NCBI GenBank assembly: GCA_947448745.1
Contig: CANFOQ010000002.1
Span: 41,778-105,777 of the forward strand
Length of the DNA: 64,000 bases
Direction: 5' to 3'
From: Comamonadaceae bacterium
GTDB taxonomy: Bacteria; Pseudomonadota; Gammaproteobacteria; Burkholderiales; Burkholderiaceae_C
Shown: positions 17,671-25,196 of the stretch, in pieces
Layout: the number at the start of each line of letters is the position of its first letter
How positions within the stretch are numbered: position 1 is the first letter of the stretch
Program-made: the position numbers and the translations under genes
Notes under the pieces: model-generated
Database searches by the model: none
Told to the model about the DNA's origin: nothing
What the model saw: the letters and a program-made list of their open reading frames with translations, nothing else

Positions 17671-18008
17671 AAAGAGCCTGCATCAAAAACATAAACTTGC
17701 TACTGGGTTAGAAATACCTGTTAACAAAAAGTTAACTTCTGCTACCCAGCAAAGTTCATCGTTAACTGCATTACTTTGGCAGTTGGCACTTTATTTGGGC
17801 GTGCAACTTGTTCATCGTTGGTTCAACTCTCCTTTAACATGGTCCAATGTCCGTTAAGCGGACTTTAAACTCCAAGACGCGCACAGGCATGCGTGCGCGA
17901 TGCGTCCCGAAAGTCGGTAAACCACAGAACCAATGTCATAGAAAACTGTGGTCTTGGCAGGGCGTTCAAACCCCACGACGCATGCGCACGCGATATTGGT
18001 ACGGAAAC
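17671..18008. other. Structured non-coding region with nested inverted repeats (candidate origin or RNA)
   Basis: No gene is seen. GTTAAC occurs at 17720, 17731 and 17761, flanked by CTGGGT (17703-17708) and ACCCAG (17744-17749). Further right are GTCCG/CGGAC (17849-17863), CGCGCAC/GTGCGCG (17878-17899), a long inverted repeat of 15 of 16 positions (17891-17906 with 17977-17991) enclosing ACCACAG/CTGTGGT (17921-17952), and CCAAGAC/GTCTTGG (17872-17878 with 17951-17957). It lies between convergent genes, next to the Rep/HGG end of the mobility module. A replication origin for the Rep-like protein or a structured RNA are both possible. Confidence 0.5.
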
Positions 18009-18308
18009 TCAATGCTGTGCCAGCAGTTGTAGCCATTGCAACCGCTTAAAACGCTGTTTGGTGAGTTTTGACAGGTGCTCCCTGCCTCCAGCATTCAACC
18101 AAGCTTGGAAGCCCTCCAAGGCTCGATCCTTCTGTCCGCAGGCCATCCGTTTGGCAGTGGCCTGCCCGACAGCCAATTTGCCCTCAGCAGTCCGTGGGCC
18201 AGTGCTCATACCGCCATGGTTCTTACATCTACCATTTGCCAACGCCTTGGCTTGACAAGGTTGGCCTGTGGATCTGGCATAAGCCCCGCACTTGATCTTC
18301 TTTCTCAT
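18009..18308 (-). CDS. HGG-motif (HGGxSTGPRT) mobile-element protein
   Basis: 99 aa. The N-terminal half carries CGAYARSTGQPC and NGRCKNHGG followed by STGPRTAEGK, a Cys/His-containing signature seen in many small phage and integrative-element proteins of unknown role; the cysteines and histidine could form a small metal site. The C-terminal half is basic and helical. It is the last gene of the inward-reading mobility module, 132 bp after the Rep-like gene. Confidence 0.75.
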   Translation of the reverse strand: MRKKIKCGAYARSTGQPCQAKALANGRCKNHGGMSTGPRTAEGKLAVGQATAKRMACGQKDRALEGFQAWLNAGGREHLSKLTKQRFKRLQWLQLLAQH

Positions 18309-18439
18309 CCATTAACTCCAAGTTAAGTTCTCTTTCAGGTAGGTTGATTTGTCTTGGGTTTGGGCATAGGTTCGCCAATCAAGACAACTTCACTGCCTTG
18401 TCGACCGCCACCCGAACCGACCCATAAGGCCCCGCTGGG

Positions 18440-18928
18440 TCAGTGCTGAGGGCACACGGCGGCAAATGTCACTTGATCCATCAATCCTTCAAAACCGTGG
18501 TCGACCATGTAACCAAGCCATCCTTCGTCACGATATGGCTTGATATCAAACTGTTGGCCCAATCCCTTGGTTGTCGTGGCCATCTCTTTCAAAAGTCGAT
18601 CAAACCCATCTGTGGTCATGTCAGGTGGCTTTTGAAGGGCCAAATGGGCATGGGGGTGATCACCGTATGGCCCATTGCCCAAAAAGGCTACTGAAGCGAT
18701 CCTGTAGCCTTTGCGTCGTGTGCCGTGCCTGCTGTATATGCGTCGATTTATTCGGTTAAGAAAGAGGCGGCATCGTCGGGTAACTTCTGGCTTGCTAATT
18801 GCATGGCCGCCTTCTGGGCGATGCATGGTCAATGTCACCGCATGAGTCCACTCTGCCAGCCCCTCCAGCCACAGTAAAGTTTCCAGACGCTTTTTGAAGT
18901 GTTCTGGCCAAAGACTGTGGGTTTTCAT
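18440..18928 (-). CDS. HUH-type replication initiator-like (Rep) protein
   Basis: 162 aa. It shows the three landmarks of rolling-circle HUH endonucleases in order: a TLT-type strand (HAVTLTM, ~30-36), the metal-binding HxH in HPHAHLAL (His93, His95) and a downstream tyrosine in GWLGYMV (Tyr140). It is short for a full replication initiator and has no helicase domain. Its start overlaps the AlpA-like gene by 4 bp (ATGA). After its TGA the same frame stays open for 34 more codons (to 18335) with coding-like composition. A relaxase-like or satellite-phage Rep role is inferred from motifs. Confidence 0.75.
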   Translation of the reverse strand: MKTHSLWPEHFKKRLETLLWLEGLAEWTHAVTLTMHRPEGGHAISKPEVTRRCRLFLNRINRRIYSRHGTRRKGYRIASVAFLGNGPYGDHPHAHLALQKPPDMTTDGFDRLLKEMATTTKGLGQQFDIKPYRDEGWLGYMVDHGFEGLMDQVTFAAVCPQH

Positions 18929-19137
18929 AATGAAGCTCCAACCAGTAATCGAATTTCATTTACTGACCAATGCAGCCTGCCGTTTATTCGCTTTGGTCGA
19001 ATGGGGCCGTTTTCTTTGCAAGCCCAGATACGAAGCGTTTGCTCTGATCTATTGAGGTGGTAAGCCGCTTCGTCGGTTGGCAGTGTTGATCTATTTTCTT
19101 GATCAAGCTCGGTCGTAATGTTTGTATTTCGCACCAT
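18925..19137 (-). CDS. AlpA/excisionase-like DNA-binding regulator
   Basis: About 70 aa from the ATG at 19137, preceded by GAGG at good spacing (a longer frame starts at 19164). The LPTDEAAYHLNRSEQTLRIWA stretch is a MerR/AlpA-type helix-turn-helix, followed by a KRINGRLHWSVNEIRLLV wing, as in excisionases and AlpA regulators that control integrase expression and excision. It overlaps the Rep-like gene by 4 bp. Confidence 0.75.
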   Translation of the reverse strand: MVRNTNITTELDQENRSTLPTDEAAYHLNRSEQTLRIWACKENGPIRPKRINGRLHWSVNEIRLLVGASL

Positions 19138-19193
19138 GTAAACCTCTATTGGTTTGTTGAACATGGGTCGTTATTTTGGGCATATTTAGATAG

Positions 19194-19227
19194 GTAATCG
19201 GTTGCCAAGTTGTTGCCGAGTGATTAC
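19194..19227 (-). promoter_or_regulatory. Candidate operator upstream of the AlpA-like gene
   Basis: GTAATC (19194-19199) and GATTAC (19222-19227) form a dyad enclosing two GTTGCC direct repeats at 19201 and 19212, 11 bp apart. It lies between the 184-aa gene and the AlpA-like gene, where an excisionase-type regulator might bind. Confidence 0.35.
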
Positions 19228-19778
19228 TTCCTTGGGAAAAGCCAATTTATATGGGCTTTCACATCATGATTAAAGGCTTGCCTTGATACTCCTTCCTTGC
19301 CTGCTAATAACCCTACGCCTTTTGGCAATCTCGAATAATCGTTTGTTGGCATTTCAAATCCTGCATCAACACAGATTTCATATCTTCTTTTTCGACGTTC
19401 TGCCTGTGTTTCAGTTGGAGGGGAATTCAATTGAGTGTTGATAATTTTCTTTTTGATGATGTTTGATAGCACATCAGGTAAGGGTAAATTCATTCTCAGT
19501 GCCGTTTCGATCCATTCTGCTTGGGAGGTTGGGATTGTCCCCTTTCGTTTGAATGATTGAAATAATTCCCAGTAATGAAATGCGTATGGATATTTCTTCG
19601 AGATTGCACCGCCATCATTAAAGAAACGTCGATCGGTTGGTGAGTGCCCTGCAAAAATAAGCGTGGCCTCTTCTATCGACCATGGCTTCTTGAAACTCAA
19701 CCAGCGTTGCGCCTCCTCAGAAGTTAGTTCAGTGATTTCAACGCCAAGACTCAGGTTATGTTTGTCAGCCATTTTCAA
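19224..19778 (-). CDS. Hypothetical protein encoded next to the integrase
   Basis: 184 aa, not assigned. It begins with an ATGA overlap with the integrase stop, so it is translationally coupled to it. The N-terminal part has KPWSIEEATLIFAGHSPTDRRFF, a W-x-EEA-type motif seen in proteins encoded beside integrases on islands. The middle is basic (QAERRKRRYEIC), and the C-terminus LPKGVGLLAGKEGVSRQAF looks like a helix-turn-helix. A DNA-binding role is suggested by this alone. Confidence 0.75.
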   Translation of the reverse strand: MKMADKHNLSLGVEITELTSEEAQRWLSFKKPWSIEEATLIFAGHSPTDRRFFNDGGAISKKYPYAFHYWELFQSFKRKGTIPTSQAEWIETALRMNLPLPDVLSNIIKKKIINTQLNSPPTETQAERRKRRYEICVDAGFEMPTNDYSRLPKGVGLLAGKEGVSRQAFNHDVKAHINWLFPRK

Positions 19779-21121
19779 GCTACCAAGTGAAGTTTATTAT
19801 TGGACTCAATCGTTTTATGTGCGATCACACCAGCATGCTCCAGAACCCATGACTCAATCCGCTCATGATGAATTCGTAACAGATCCAGTGGTCGAACTGT
19901 GTAATGCTTCTCTGCAGTTGCGCTTGGTTTGTGACCCATAATTTGTGCAACTACACCTGTGGGGATTTCCAACCACTCGCTAAGACTTCTGAATGAGCGA
20001 CGAAGACCATTCAGAGTCAAATTGTTAATAGATGCCACCTTGCAAGCTGCTGTGTGCATTGGATCAAGCCGTGACAAATGCTCATCCGAACGGTCAGTTC
20101 TTGGACTTGCGAACACCCATTTATTTCTTCGTGGAAGTTGCTCCAGCAAGCTCCTCACATACGGTGTAAATGGAATAACGCGCACACCTTCAACCTTGTC
20201 CCTGATAGTAATGCCATTCCATTGCCAATTAATATCTTCCCATTTCATAACGAGAATTTCACCGGGTCTTGCTCCTGTGAGAAGCACTGTCTTCAAATAG
20301 GCGGCAACGGTGGCATTGGTTAATTTCCCTACAGCATCAAACCAAGCAGGTAGCTGCTCTTTCATCAGTGCGTCGTTTTTGACTCTCACTTTGCCAAGGG
20401 CTTCTTTGGTTTTTTGAGTTTTTGCTGCGTTTTTTATCGGTGAAATAGCGGCGTAGGGCGGTTGCTCTGCGCACCAGTTAAGAAATGCCTTGAAACAGCG
20501 CCATCCAAGTTGCGCCACTGTTGGCCTAATCTTGCCTTCCTTTTCGGCCCAAGCCTCTACAGCCGCAGGTGACACATCTTTTAATTTCATGTCCATGAAA
20601 TGATTAAGCGCACCCGCCGTTGATATTTGAGTAGGGTGGTTCATTCTTGGAATTCCCCCGTCTTTGCATAAGCTGATGTGATCTTTGTAGTGCCTTTCGC
20701 CCCAGTATGGTTTACGAGCGGCAATATATAAGCCCCAAACCTCCCTGACAGTTATGGAGTCCAGTTTTTCTTGTTGCCGTTTAGCTGCTTGTTCGGCAAT
20801 TTGTTGTCGACTCTGTTCGCGTGGGTCAATGCCAGTGTCCAGAGTTACGCGCAGTCTGTTGGCTTCTGCTCGTGCCAAATCAATACTCCATGCGGTAACA
20901 CTACCGATGGTTCTGCGTATTGTTTGGCGGTTCAGTTTTGATTCAAAGACGAATGATTTGGCTCCACTGGCCGTAACTCTGACCCGCAATGACGGTGATT
21001 TGCTGTCTCGCAAAAAAGCCTGAAATGCGCCAGCAGGGCAGTTCAGGCGATCTATAAGACCAGCGGTCAGTTCATGAGGGACTGTTAGGTCTATTGGGTT
21101 ATGGCGGCTTTTTCTTGGCAC
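19775..21121 (-). CDS. Tyrosine recombinase/integrase with altered box II histidine
   Basis: 448 aa. An N-terminal DUF4102-like arm-binding region and a SAM-like core-binding domain (~125-230) precede the catalytic domain: Arg285 in TGARPGEIL, NGLRRSF (Asn371, Arg374), His397 in MGHKPS and Tyr407 in KHYTVRP. The usual HxxR is NxxR here, an AAT codon one base from CAT. The start is a GTG at 21121 with AGGAG 8 bp upstream. It lies just inside attR and reads inward, so it should act on the 48-bp tRNA-Cys sites. Activity with the substitution is uncertain. Confidence 0.95.
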   Translation of the reverse strand: MPRKSRHNPIDLTVPHELTAGLIDRLNCPAGAFQAFLRDSKSPSLRVRVTASGAKSFVFESKLNRQTIRRTIGSVTAWSIDLARAEANRLRVTLDTGIDPREQSRQQIAEQAAKRQQEKLDSITVREVWGLYIAARKPYWGERHYKDHISLCKDGGIPRMNHPTQISTAGALNHFMDMKLKDVSPAAVEAWAEKEGKIRPTVAQLGWRCFKAFLNWCAEQPPYAAISPIKNAAKTQKTKEALGKVRVKNDALMKEQLPAWFDAVGKLTNATVAAYLKTVLLTGARPGEILVMKWEDINWQWNGITIRDKVEGVRVIPFTPYVRSLLEQLPRRNKWVFASPRTDRSDEHLSRLDPMHTAACKVASINNLTLNGLRRSFRSLSEWLEIPTGVVAQIMGHKPSATAEKHYTVRPLDLLRIHHERIESWVLEHAGVIAHKTIESNNKLHLVA

Positions 21122-21153
21122 TCGGCTGCTCCTGCTCCAAATTTAAGTTCCAT

Positions 21154-21171
21154 GTAGCCACCATGTAGCCA
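21154..21171 (+). repeat. Right pair of TGTAGCCA repeats (candidate integrase arm sites)
   Basis: This block is the same 18 bp as 7895-7912, and with the preceding T it gives TGTAGCCA at 21153 and 21164. It lies upstream of the integrase start, 128 bp from attR. Confidence 0.6.
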
Positions 21172-21299
21172 CTTTTCTTCAATTTTGATGAATTGCGATC
21201 AACAAGAGAACTGTATATTTGCTCAGCAAATTATCCGTAACATGTTGATTTATATTGATTGTAGTTGCAGTGATCAACAAATGCAAACACTAATTAGAG

Positions 21300-21347
21300 C
21301 GGATTGCAAATCCGTGTAGGTCGGTTCGACTCCGGCCCACGCCTCCA
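21300..21347 (+). repeat. Right attachment site (attR), tRNA-Cys 3' remnant
   Basis: Exact 48-bp copy of the tRNA-Cys 3' part (7788-7835) with CCA. It lacks the 5' half, so it is not a functional tRNA. The terminator that probably belonged to the original tRNA-Cys follows it. Confidence 0.93.
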
Positions 21348-21351
21348 AAAC

Positions 21352-21383
21352 AAAAGCCACTGTTTGAAGACAGTGGCTTTTTT
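21352..21383. terminator. Bidirectional terminator after attR
   Basis: AAAGCCACTG and CAGTGGCTTT form a 10-bp stem around an 8-nt loop, with T-run TTTTTT at 21378-21383 on the plus strand and an A-rich run on the other side. It likely ended the ancestral tRNA-Cys transcript and also ends the minus-strand gene that stops at 21386. Confidence 0.75.
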
Positions 21384-21385
21384 CA

Positions 21386-22381
21386 TTACTGCTTCACCAA
21401 GCCCACCATCTTCACCATCTCCCCCCATTTGTCATAAGCGGTTTTCATTTCTTGCGCCAATTCGGCGGGGGTCGAGGGCGATGCTTCATAAGCGCCTTTG
21501 GCGATGAAGTCTTTGACGGCCGGCGTTTGCAAGCTTTGCTTGAGCCAGTCATTGAGTTTGTGGGTGGTGTCGGCGCTCATGCCGGCGGGGCCAACGACAG
21601 CCAGCCAACTGGTCAGGTCGAGTCCGGCCATGCCTTGCTCGCTGATGGTGGGCACATTCGGCATGACCGAATAGCGCTTGGGGGAAGCCACGCCAATGAT
21701 CACAATTTTGCCGGTTTGCGCATTTTGAATCGCCGTGGGTGCGGCGTCGAAATAGGCTTGCACCCGGCCTTCAAGCAGGTCGCTGGCGGCGTCTGCCGTG
21801 CCTTTGTAGGGGATGTGGGTGATGGGCACTTTGCCCACTTTGCCAAAGGCTTCGGCGTAAATGTGCGATGAGGTGCCGGTGCCAAAAGAGGCAAAGTTCA
21901 ATTGGCCGGGATGTGCTTTGGCCCAGGTCAACAACTCGGGCACGGTGCGCACGCCCAGCGACTGGTGCACGGTCAACACCAAGGGGCCACGGCTGATGAT
22001 GCTGACGGGTGTGAAATCGGTGAATGGGTTGTATTGCACGTTGGCCAAGGTGTGCGGGTTTTGCGTGAACACCGAGGAGGGCGCAAACAACAAGGTGTGG
22101 CCGTCGGGCTTGGCCTTTTTCACCTCCAAAGCCGAAATCATCATGCTGGCCCCGGGTTTGTTGTCCACGATCACTTGCATGCCGCTGATCTCGGCCATGC
22201 GTTTGGCCACAGCCCGGGCTTGGGCGTCCAAGGACCCACCCGCAGCCAAGCCCACCACCAGTCGAATCGGGCGGTCGGCTTGCAAACCTCCGCTTTGCGC
22301 CCAAGCCACATGGCTGCTAAAGAGGGCGCAGAGCAAAACCGCGCCAAGCAAGCGGCGTTGAAAGAAAGGGTGGGGCGTCAT
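21386..22381 (-). CDS. Bug/TctC-family periplasmic tricarboxylate-type receptor
   Basis: 331 aa with an N-terminal signal peptide (RRLLGAVLLCALFSSHVAWA, cleavage near AWAQ). RPIRLVVGLAAGGSLDAQAR and PGASMMISALEVKKAKPDG are hallmark Bug-family segments. These proteins bind carboxylates in the periplasm, sometimes for TctAB; no tctAB lies here. It is divergent from the FAD oxidoreductase/aconitase X operon, with a dyad in the 68-bp gap, so it may bind the substrate of that pathway. Confidence 0.9.
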   Translation of the reverse strand: MTPHPFFQRRLLGAVLLCALFSSHVAWAQSGGLQADRPIRLVVGLAAGGSLDAQARAVAKRMAEISGMQVIVDNKPGASMMISALEVKKAKPDGHTLLFAPSSVFTQNPHTLANVQYNPFTDFTPVSIISRGPLVLTVHQSLGVRTVPELLTWAKAHPGQLNFASFGTGTSSHIYAEAFGKVGKVPITHIPYKGTADAASDLLEGRVQAYFDAAPTAIQNAQTGKIVIIGVASPKRYSVMPNVPTISEQGMAGLDLTSWLAVVGPAGMSADTTHKLNDWLKQSLQTPAVKDFIAKGAYEASPSTPAELAQEMKTAYDKWGEMVKMVGLVKQ

Positions 22382-22405
22382 GGCTGATCCTGGCTGTGTG
22401 CAATA

Positions 22406-22422
22406 TCATCGATTATTGATGA
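22406..22422. promoter_or_regulatory. Dyad between divergent Bug receptor and FAD oxidoreductase genes
   Basis: TCATCGATTATTGATGA is a 7-3-7 inverted repeat with one mismatch. It lies 24 bp from one start codon and 27 bp from the other, the position of a shared operator. The regulator is not in the window. Confidence 0.4.
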
Positions 22423-22449
22423 CGACGAACCGACAAAACCACCAAAATC

Positions 22450-23916
22450 ATGATGAAAACCATTACACGCACGGATGAACGGATCTTGTCAGCCGATGTG
22501 TTTGGGCGAGATGCCCAACAAACGCGTGAAGCATTGGGGTTTTGGCAAGAGGATGCGCAGAACATCCCCATCTACCGCCGATGTCAGGTCTTGGTGGTGG
22601 GCGGCGGGCCTTCGGGCACGGCCGCTGCGGCGGCGGCGGCCAAGCAGGGCGCAGACGTGGTTTTGCTCGAGCGCTACAACCACTTGGGGGGCTTGTCCAC
22701 GGGCGGCTTGGTGATTTGGATCGACCGCATGACCGACTGGCAGGGTGAGTTGGTGATCCGTGGTTTCGCCAAAGAGTTGTTTGACCGCTTGCCCGCCGAC
22801 GCTGTGGCTGGACCGGCACCGTCAGATTGGGGTTCGCAAGACGAGGACACCGCCAAGCACTGGTCGTTTCGCACCGCGGCCTACCACGGCATCGTCACTT
22901 GGTCGCCCACCATCGACCCCGAGCGACTGAAGCTGCTTTCGCAGCAAATTTTGTTGGAACGCCAAGTCAAGTTGGTTTATCACTCGTGGGTGGCGGCTCC
23001 CTTGATGAAAGATGGCGCTTTGAAAGGGGTGGCCTTCGAGAGCAAGGAAGGACGCATGGCCATCTTGGCCGATGTGGTGATTGACGCCACCGGCGATGGC
23101 GATCTATTTGCCCGCGCCGGAGCAGCTTTCACCAATGACATTGAAGAAGAGGATGTGCACCATTGCATGAACACGTCTTGGATGTTTGCGGGTGTGGATA
23201 TGAACCGTTGGATCGCGTTTCGCGCCCAGCAGCCCGAGGGCTACAGCGACTTCATGCAAAAAGGTCGTGAGGCTTGCGGTCTGTTTGACCGTCCGTTTGT
23301 GTCCTGGCGCAATGATGTGGCTTTGTTCATGGGGCCACGGCAAGCGGGTTATTCCGCCTTGAATGTGGACGATTTGACAGCGGTGGAAATCCGCTCGCAC
23401 ATGGCGATGGACGCGCACTTGGCGTTTTACAAAGCCCATGCGCCAGGTTTCGAGCAGGCCTACCTGATGTTGTCGGCGCCGCAAATAGGTGTGCGCCATG
23501 CCCGCCGTTTGACTGGCGTGGATGCGGTGTTGCGCAGTCGGTGGTCGGACGGTGTGCCCTTGCCCACCGAGATAGGTGTGACACCCGCGGTGTCGCCCAA
23601 GTTCCCCAACATCTCGATTCCCTATGGTGCCTTGGTGCCTGAAAAGCTCGATGCTTTGTTGGCTTGTGGCCGCCATGTGTCGTGTGATCGCAATTCGCAT
23701 GGTTTCATGCGCGAAATTCCGCAGTGTTGGATCACGGGGCAAGCCGCTGGTGTGGCGGCGGCGTTGGCGGTGCAACACGGCATCCAGCCGCGTCATGTGG
23801 ATGTGAACGAATTGCAGCAAGCCTTGTTGGCGCAAGGTGTTTACCTGCGGCCCCAGAACACTTCAAAACCAACGGCTGACGCAGAAGCGACAAGCGCCCA
23901 ACAGGTGCGGGCATGA
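22450..23916 (+). CDS. FAD-dependent oxidoreductase (FAD_oxidored type)
   Basis: 488 aa. A dinucleotide-binding motif VLVVGGGPSGTAAAAAA near residue 50 and the downstream RYNHLGGLSTGGLVIW match the FAD-dependent oxidoreductase family whose members have HLGG(L/M)xTGG; DATGDGDLFARAG is the second FAD contact and ITGQAAGVAAALAV the C-terminal one. No signal peptide. It is the first gene of a coupled operon (ATGA overlap with the next). The substrate is unknown; the linkage to aconitase X suggests oxidation of a hydroxy-acid or amino-acid derivative. Start uncertain (ATG at 22450 or 22453). Confidence 0.85.
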   Translation: MMKTITRTDERILSADVFGRDAQQTREALGFWQEDAQNIPIYRRCQVLVVGGGPSGTAAAAAAAKQGADVVLLERYNHLGGLSTGGLVIWIDRMTDWQGELVIRGFAKELFDRLPADAVAGPAPSDWGSQDEDTAKHWSFRTAAYHGIVTWSPTIDPERLKLLSQQILLERQVKLVYHSWVAAPLMKDGALKGVAFESKEGRMAILADVVIDATGDGDLFARAGAAFTNDIEEEDVHHCMNTSWMFAGVDMNRWIAFRAQQPEGYSDFMQKGREACGLFDRPFVSWRNDVALFMGPRQAGYSALNVDDLTAVEIRSHMAMDAHLAFYKAHAPGFEQAYLMLSAPQIGVRHARRLTGVDAVLRSRWSDGVPLPTEIGVTPAVSPKFPNISIPYGALVPEKLDALLACGRHVSCDRNSHGFMREIPQCWITGQAAGVAAALAVQHGIQPRHVDVNELQQALLAQGVYLRPQNTSKPTADAEATSAQQVRA

Positions 23917-25196
23917 GCATGCAACTTACCAACGACGAAAAAGCCATGCGTGACGGGCGCGATGGCGCGGCCGTGGCCAAAGCCATGGACTTGCTGATTC
24001 GCTATGGCAACGCTTTGGGTGCAGCTGATTTTGTGGAAACACGCAATGTTTGCGGCACCGTCACGGCCACCACCCCGTTCATGCGCGACTTCGCCATGGC
24101 CAAGGGTGGTTTTGACGCGGTCTTCAGCGAATTCAATTTGGACACGGCAGATGTGGTCGAGGTGCCGCAAGTGCGGGCCAAGAGTTTTCACTTGCAACTG
24201 GGCTTTGACCCGAACCACCCCAAAGAGATGGGCGTGAGCGAAGAAACCGTGCAGTTTTACCGGCGCAGCGAAGCGGTGGTGGCCCGCATGGGCGTGAACA
24301 TGATCAACACCTGCACGCCTTACCAAGTGGGCAATGTGCCGTCCTTTGGCGAGCACTGTGCGTGGATGGAATCTTCGGCCGTGGTCTATGCCAATTCGGT
24401 GTTGGGCGCTCGCACCAACACCGAAGGGCGGGAGAGCACCAGTGCAGCCATGCTCACTTGCCGCATTCCACGTTGGGGTTTGCATCTCGATGAGAACCGC
24501 CGAGGGCAGGTGGGCGTGAAGATTGAATGCACGCCGCAAAGCAATGAAGACTGGGGTTTGCTGGGCTACTGGATGGGCCATTGGGTGCAAAACCAAGTGG
24601 CGGTGTTGGACGGTGTTCAACATCAACCCGACTTGGCGAGTCTGAAACATTTTGGGTCAGCCGCTTCAAGTTCGGGCGGCGTCGAGCTTTACCACTTGGT
24701 GGGCGTGACGCCCGAAGCGCCGAGTTGGGCCCAAGCTTTTGGCGGCAACCCAGAAGGTGAAGTGCGCATCTACGACGCCCAAGCACGTGCGCAAACCTTG
24801 GACAAACTCAACGGGCAAACGCAAAACACGCAGGTGGATTACGTCATGTTGGGTTGCCCGCATTACAACTTGGCGCAAATGCAGCGGGCCTTGGAACTCC
24901 TGAATGGTCGACGCATCAGCGAGCGCTGCGCCTTGTGGCTCTTCACACCGCATGACATCAAGTCGCAGGCCGATGCACAGGGCCTCACTGCGGCCTTGGA
25001 ACAGGCCGGCGTGAAGATCCTCACCAACAGCTGCTCGGCCATGAGCCGCGCGGTGCCACCCGGCACGCGCGTGGTGGCTTTGGACTCGGCCAAGCAAGCA
25101 CATTACCTGCCCGCCATCTTGGGTGTGCAAGCCTGGTTTGGCACGACGGCGCAATGCATTGATGCCGCTTGCACAGGTGTTTGGAGCCACGCATGA
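23913..25196 (+). CDS. Aconitase X catalytic (large) subunit, DUF521 type
   Basis: 427 aa. It begins LTNDEKAMRDGRDG and carries the AcnX catalytic-domain segments FVETRNVCGTVTATTPF, MINTCTPYQVGNVPSFGEHCAWMESSAVVYANSVLGARTN split across the active site, VMLGCPHYNL and TNSCSAMSRA; the cysteines are in the positions expected for an Fe-S ligand set. AcnX enzymes are dehydratases; bacterial forms studied act on cis-3-hydroxy-L-proline, but substrate cannot be read from sequence. It overlaps both neighbours by ATGA. Confidence 0.9.
   Translation: MSMQLTNDEKAMRDGRDGAAVAKAMDLLIRYGNALGAADFVETRNVCGTVTATTPFMRDFAMAKGGFDAVFSEFNLDTADVVEVPQVRAKSFHLQLGFDPNHPKEMGVSEETVQFYRRSEAVVARMGVNMINTCTPYQVGNVPSFGEHCAWMESSAVVYANSVLGARTNTEGRESTSAAMLTCRIPRWGLHLDENRRGQVGVKIECTPQSNEDWGLLGYWMGHWVQNQVAVLDGVQHQPDLASLKHFGSAASSSGGVELYHLVGVTPEAPSWAQAFGGNPEGEVRIYDAQARAQTLDKLNGQTQNTQVDYVMLGCPHYNLAQMQRALELLNGRRISERCALWLFTPHDIKSQADAQGLTAALEQAGVKILTNSCSAMSRAVPPGTRVVALDSAKQAHYLPAILGVQAWFGTTAQCIDAACTGVWSHA

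Larger units (their letters stand above)
7788..21347. mobile_element. 13.5-kb integrative element in tRNA-Cys carrying a giant adhesin
   Basis: The element is bounded by the 48-bp tRNA-Cys repeats. Recombination between them would excise about 13.5 kb and leave one intact tRNA-Cys. It carries paired TGTAGCCA arm-type repeats at both ends, a tyrosine integrase and AlpA-like regulator, an HUH-type Rep-like protein, an HGG-motif protein and an adhesin cargo. No phage structural, conjugation or toxin-antitoxin genes are visible. AT-rich non-coding stretches and the adhesin contrast with the GC-richer flanks. It resembles satellite-like or mobilisable integrative elements more than a prophage; how it moves is inference. 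Confidence 0.88.

Noticed and set aside
17671..18008. Ordinary Rho-independent terminator
   Set aside because: Multiple hairpins are present, but none is followed by a T-run in either direction.
21300..21347. Second tRNA-Cys gene
   Set aside because: Only the 3' 48 nt are present; the acceptor 5' strand and D-arm are missing, so it is the attR remnant.
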